Source: Halobacteriovoraceae bacterium
GTDB lineage: Bacteria > Bdellovibrionota > Bacteriovoracia > Bacteriovoracales > Bacteriovoracaceae
Direction of reading: 5' to 3'
NCBI GenBank assembly: GCA_018663815.1
Contig: JABJPQ010000086.1
Span: forward strand, 1-6,855
Length of the DNA stretch: 6,855 bases
Below are positions 5,586 through 6,855 of this stretch, piece after piece. A program made the translations under genes and the position numbers. The notes under the pieces were generated by a model. It was given only the letters and a program-made list of their open reading frames with translations. It was not told where the DNA came from and ran no database searches. The stretch's first letter is position 1, and each line of letters opens with the position of its first letter.

Positions 5586-6731
5586 ATGCAATATGAGAGA
5601 AACCTAAACTTACCTAAACTTCTTGAACATAAATCAGTACTCTTGTTAGGACCAAGATCTACCGGAAAAAGTTTTTATATAAACCACCAATTAAAAAATA
5701 TTCACTATATTAACCTTCTAAAAGCAAATGAGTTCCTACTATTAAGTAATGATCCTGAAGAACTTGAAAATATAGTAAAATTTCAGGGTAGCAAGCTAAT
5801 TGTTATTGATGAAATTCAAAAACTCCCAGAACTTCTAGATGTTGTGCATAGACTGATTGAAGAACTGGGTACCAAGTTTCTTCTTACAGGATCAAGTGCA
5901 AGAAAACTTAAATCATCAGGTGTAAACTTACTGGCTGGAAGAGCGTGGCCAGCAAAGATGTTTCCCCTAAACTATTTTGAAATAATGGAAAAAGAAAAAA
6001 TATTTGATCTCAACAAAATGATTCAATATGGAGCTTTACCACAGGTATGGACCAGCTCAATGCCAAATGAAGAACTTGATAGTTACTTTCAAACCTATAT
6101 TGATTTAGAGATAAAAGCAGAAGGAATAATTCGAAAAATCCCAAGTTTTTCAAGATTTTTAAAAACTGCCGCACTTTCATCAGGAGAATTACTAAACTAC
6201 GAAAACATATCATCAGACGCTCAAACACCAGCTTCAACGGTTCGAGAACATTATACAGTCTTAGAAGATACGCTAATTGGTTTTAATCTTGATTCGTGGA
6301 CTGACTCAAAAAAACGAAAAGCCATAAAAACATCAAAATTTTATTTTTTTGATATAGGTATATTAAATTTTATTTCGGGTATCACTCCATTGTCTGAAAA
6401 TTCAGCTGAATGGGGAAATCGATTTGAGCATTTCCTGATTAATGAGTTTCATTGTATCAACTCATATCAGCGAAGAAAAAACACATTAAATTATTGGAGA
6501 AGTACAGCGGGACATGAGGTGGATTTATTATTTGGTGATTACGCTATTGAGATAAAATCAACAAAAAATGTATCGGCAAAACACTTAAAAGGGTTAAAGG
6601 CAATCAGAGAAGAAAATATTTTTAAAAAACTGATACTAGTTTCTCGTGATAAAAATGAACGTACCGTTGATGGGATTGATTGCTATTATTTTGAAAATTT
6701 ACTCCATAAATTTTGGAGTAAAGAATTATGA
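5586..6731 (+). CDS. AAA_14/DUF4143 family ATP-binding protein
   Basis: 381 residues, a usual length for this family. The N-terminal ATPase domain has Walker A GPRSTGKS (residues 22-29), Walker B LIVIDE (71-76) followed by IQKLPELLD, a sensor-like LLTGSSARKLK (99-109) and LLAGRAWP (115-122), then PLNYFE and YGALPQVW, all typical of AAA_14. The DUF4143 part follows: a winged-helix-like middle with STVREHYTVLED and KFYFFDIGILNF. The C-terminal segment places Glu281, Asp313 (HEVDLLF) and Glu322-X-Lys324 (AIEIKST) like a PD-(D/E)XK nuclease core. It is predicted cytosolic, with no signal peptide or membrane span. The family is widespread, often mobile between genomes, and its role is not established. 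The gene stands alone, with its own ribosome binding site and a long hairpin upstream. No partner gene is visible in the window. Confidence 0.93.
   Translation: MQYERNLNLPKLLEHKSVLLLGPRSTGKSFYINHQLKNIHYINLLKANEFLLLSNDPEELENIVKFQGSKLIVIDEIQKLPELLDVVHRLIEELGTKFLLTGSSARKLKSSGVNLLAGRAWPAKMFPLNYFEIMEKEKIFDLNKMIQYGALPQVWTSSMPNEELDSYFQTYIDLEIKAEGIIRKIPSFSRFLKTAALSSGELLNYENISSDAQTPASTVREHYTVLEDTLIGFNLDSWTDSKKRKAIKTSKFYFFDIGILNFISGITPLSENSAEWGNRFEHFLINEFHCINSYQRRKNTLNYWRSTAGHEVDLLFGDYAIEIKSTKNVSAKHLKGLKAIREENIFKKLILVSRDKNERTVDGIDCYYFENLLHKFWSKEL
6698..6722 (+). other. Stem-loop at the 3' end of the ATPase gene
   Basis: TTTACTCCA (6698-6706) and TGGAGTAAA (6714-6722) form a perfect 9-bp stem with a 7-base loop, within the last codons of the ATPase gene and ending 9 bp before the end of its stop codon. 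The following bases are not a T-run, so it is at most a weak or factor-assisted terminator. Confidence 0.35.
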
Positions 6732-6855
6732 ACTAAATTTATTACTCTATTCAATACTGCCCCCCCCAAAAAGACGTGTCCCTTCGGCTGGCCTGCGTGA
6801 ATTACCCCTTTAAAAATGAGATCATCGTTTCGCCCCCAGTTTAACTAAAATTTAA
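6732..6855. other. Non-coding tail with GC-rich patch and C8 run
   Basis: No gene is supported here. An AT-rich start is followed by eight consecutive C (6760-6767), five A, and a patch of roughly 60% G+C to about 6807, then further C-runs (6803-6806 and 6833-6837). This composition contrasts sharply with the rest of the window. It could be an edge of a transferred or repetitive element, or the beginning of a feature that continues beyond the window. Confidence 0.4.

Noticed and set aside
1..6855. CRISPR array, tRNA/rRNA genes, or transposase
   Set aside because: I saw no regularly spaced repeats, no tRNA-like cloverleaf or rRNA sequence and no transposase motifs on either strand.

Overview
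The window is AT-rich DNA, by eye about one-third G+C. The strand-plus genes carry strong AGGAG-type ribosome binding sites, and there are several small Sec-exported proteins. The MutS sequence and the secreted DUF4105/Lnb-like protein fit a Gram-negative, low-GC deltaproteobacterial relative such as a Bdellovibrionota/Bacteriovorax-type organism. That placement is inference from remembered family resemblance, not a computed one.

Layout. (1) 1-2510: mutS, DNA mismatch repair ATPase, 5' truncated by the window edge only a few residues after the Phe-X-Glu mismatch-binding motif, otherwise intact. (2) 2502-2749: short intergenic stretch. It holds a minus-strand remnant of a small protein gene abutting the mutS stop, an AT-rich inverted repeat, and the control region of the next gene. 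(3) 2750-4938: a two-gene, translationally coupled unit (ATGA overlap). The first gene encodes a ~626-residue exported protein with an HEXXH motif followed by a DUF4105/Lnb-type Cys-His hydrolase-like domain. It has no ATG, GTG or TTG at its proper 5' end, and ATT at 2750 is the best start. The second gene encodes a 103-residue secreted Ser-rich small protein. (4) 4939-5585: no intact gene. It contains a frameshifted minus-strand pseudogene for a small secreted Cys-containing protein and a long hairpin. (5) 5586-6731: an AAA_14/DUF4143 ATPase with a PD-(D/E)XK-like C-terminus, preceded by the hairpin and a good ribosome binding site. (6) 6732-6855: non-coding tail with an anomalously GC-rich patch and an 8-C homopolymer.

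How the parts relate. mutS is housekeeping; everything downstream looks accessory. A 34-bp direct repeat (33/34 identical) lies at 2513-2546 and again at 5103-5136. Both copies encode the C-terminal IVCEGRSTT segment of the same small-protein family on the minus strand. The repeats bracket the secreted two-gene unit, so that unit may have arrived by, or could be lost through, recombination between related small-protein genes. The ATPase is a stand-alone gene. The most interesting unexplained items are the missing conventional start codon, the repeat-bracketed secreted-hydrolase unit and the hairpin before the ATPase.
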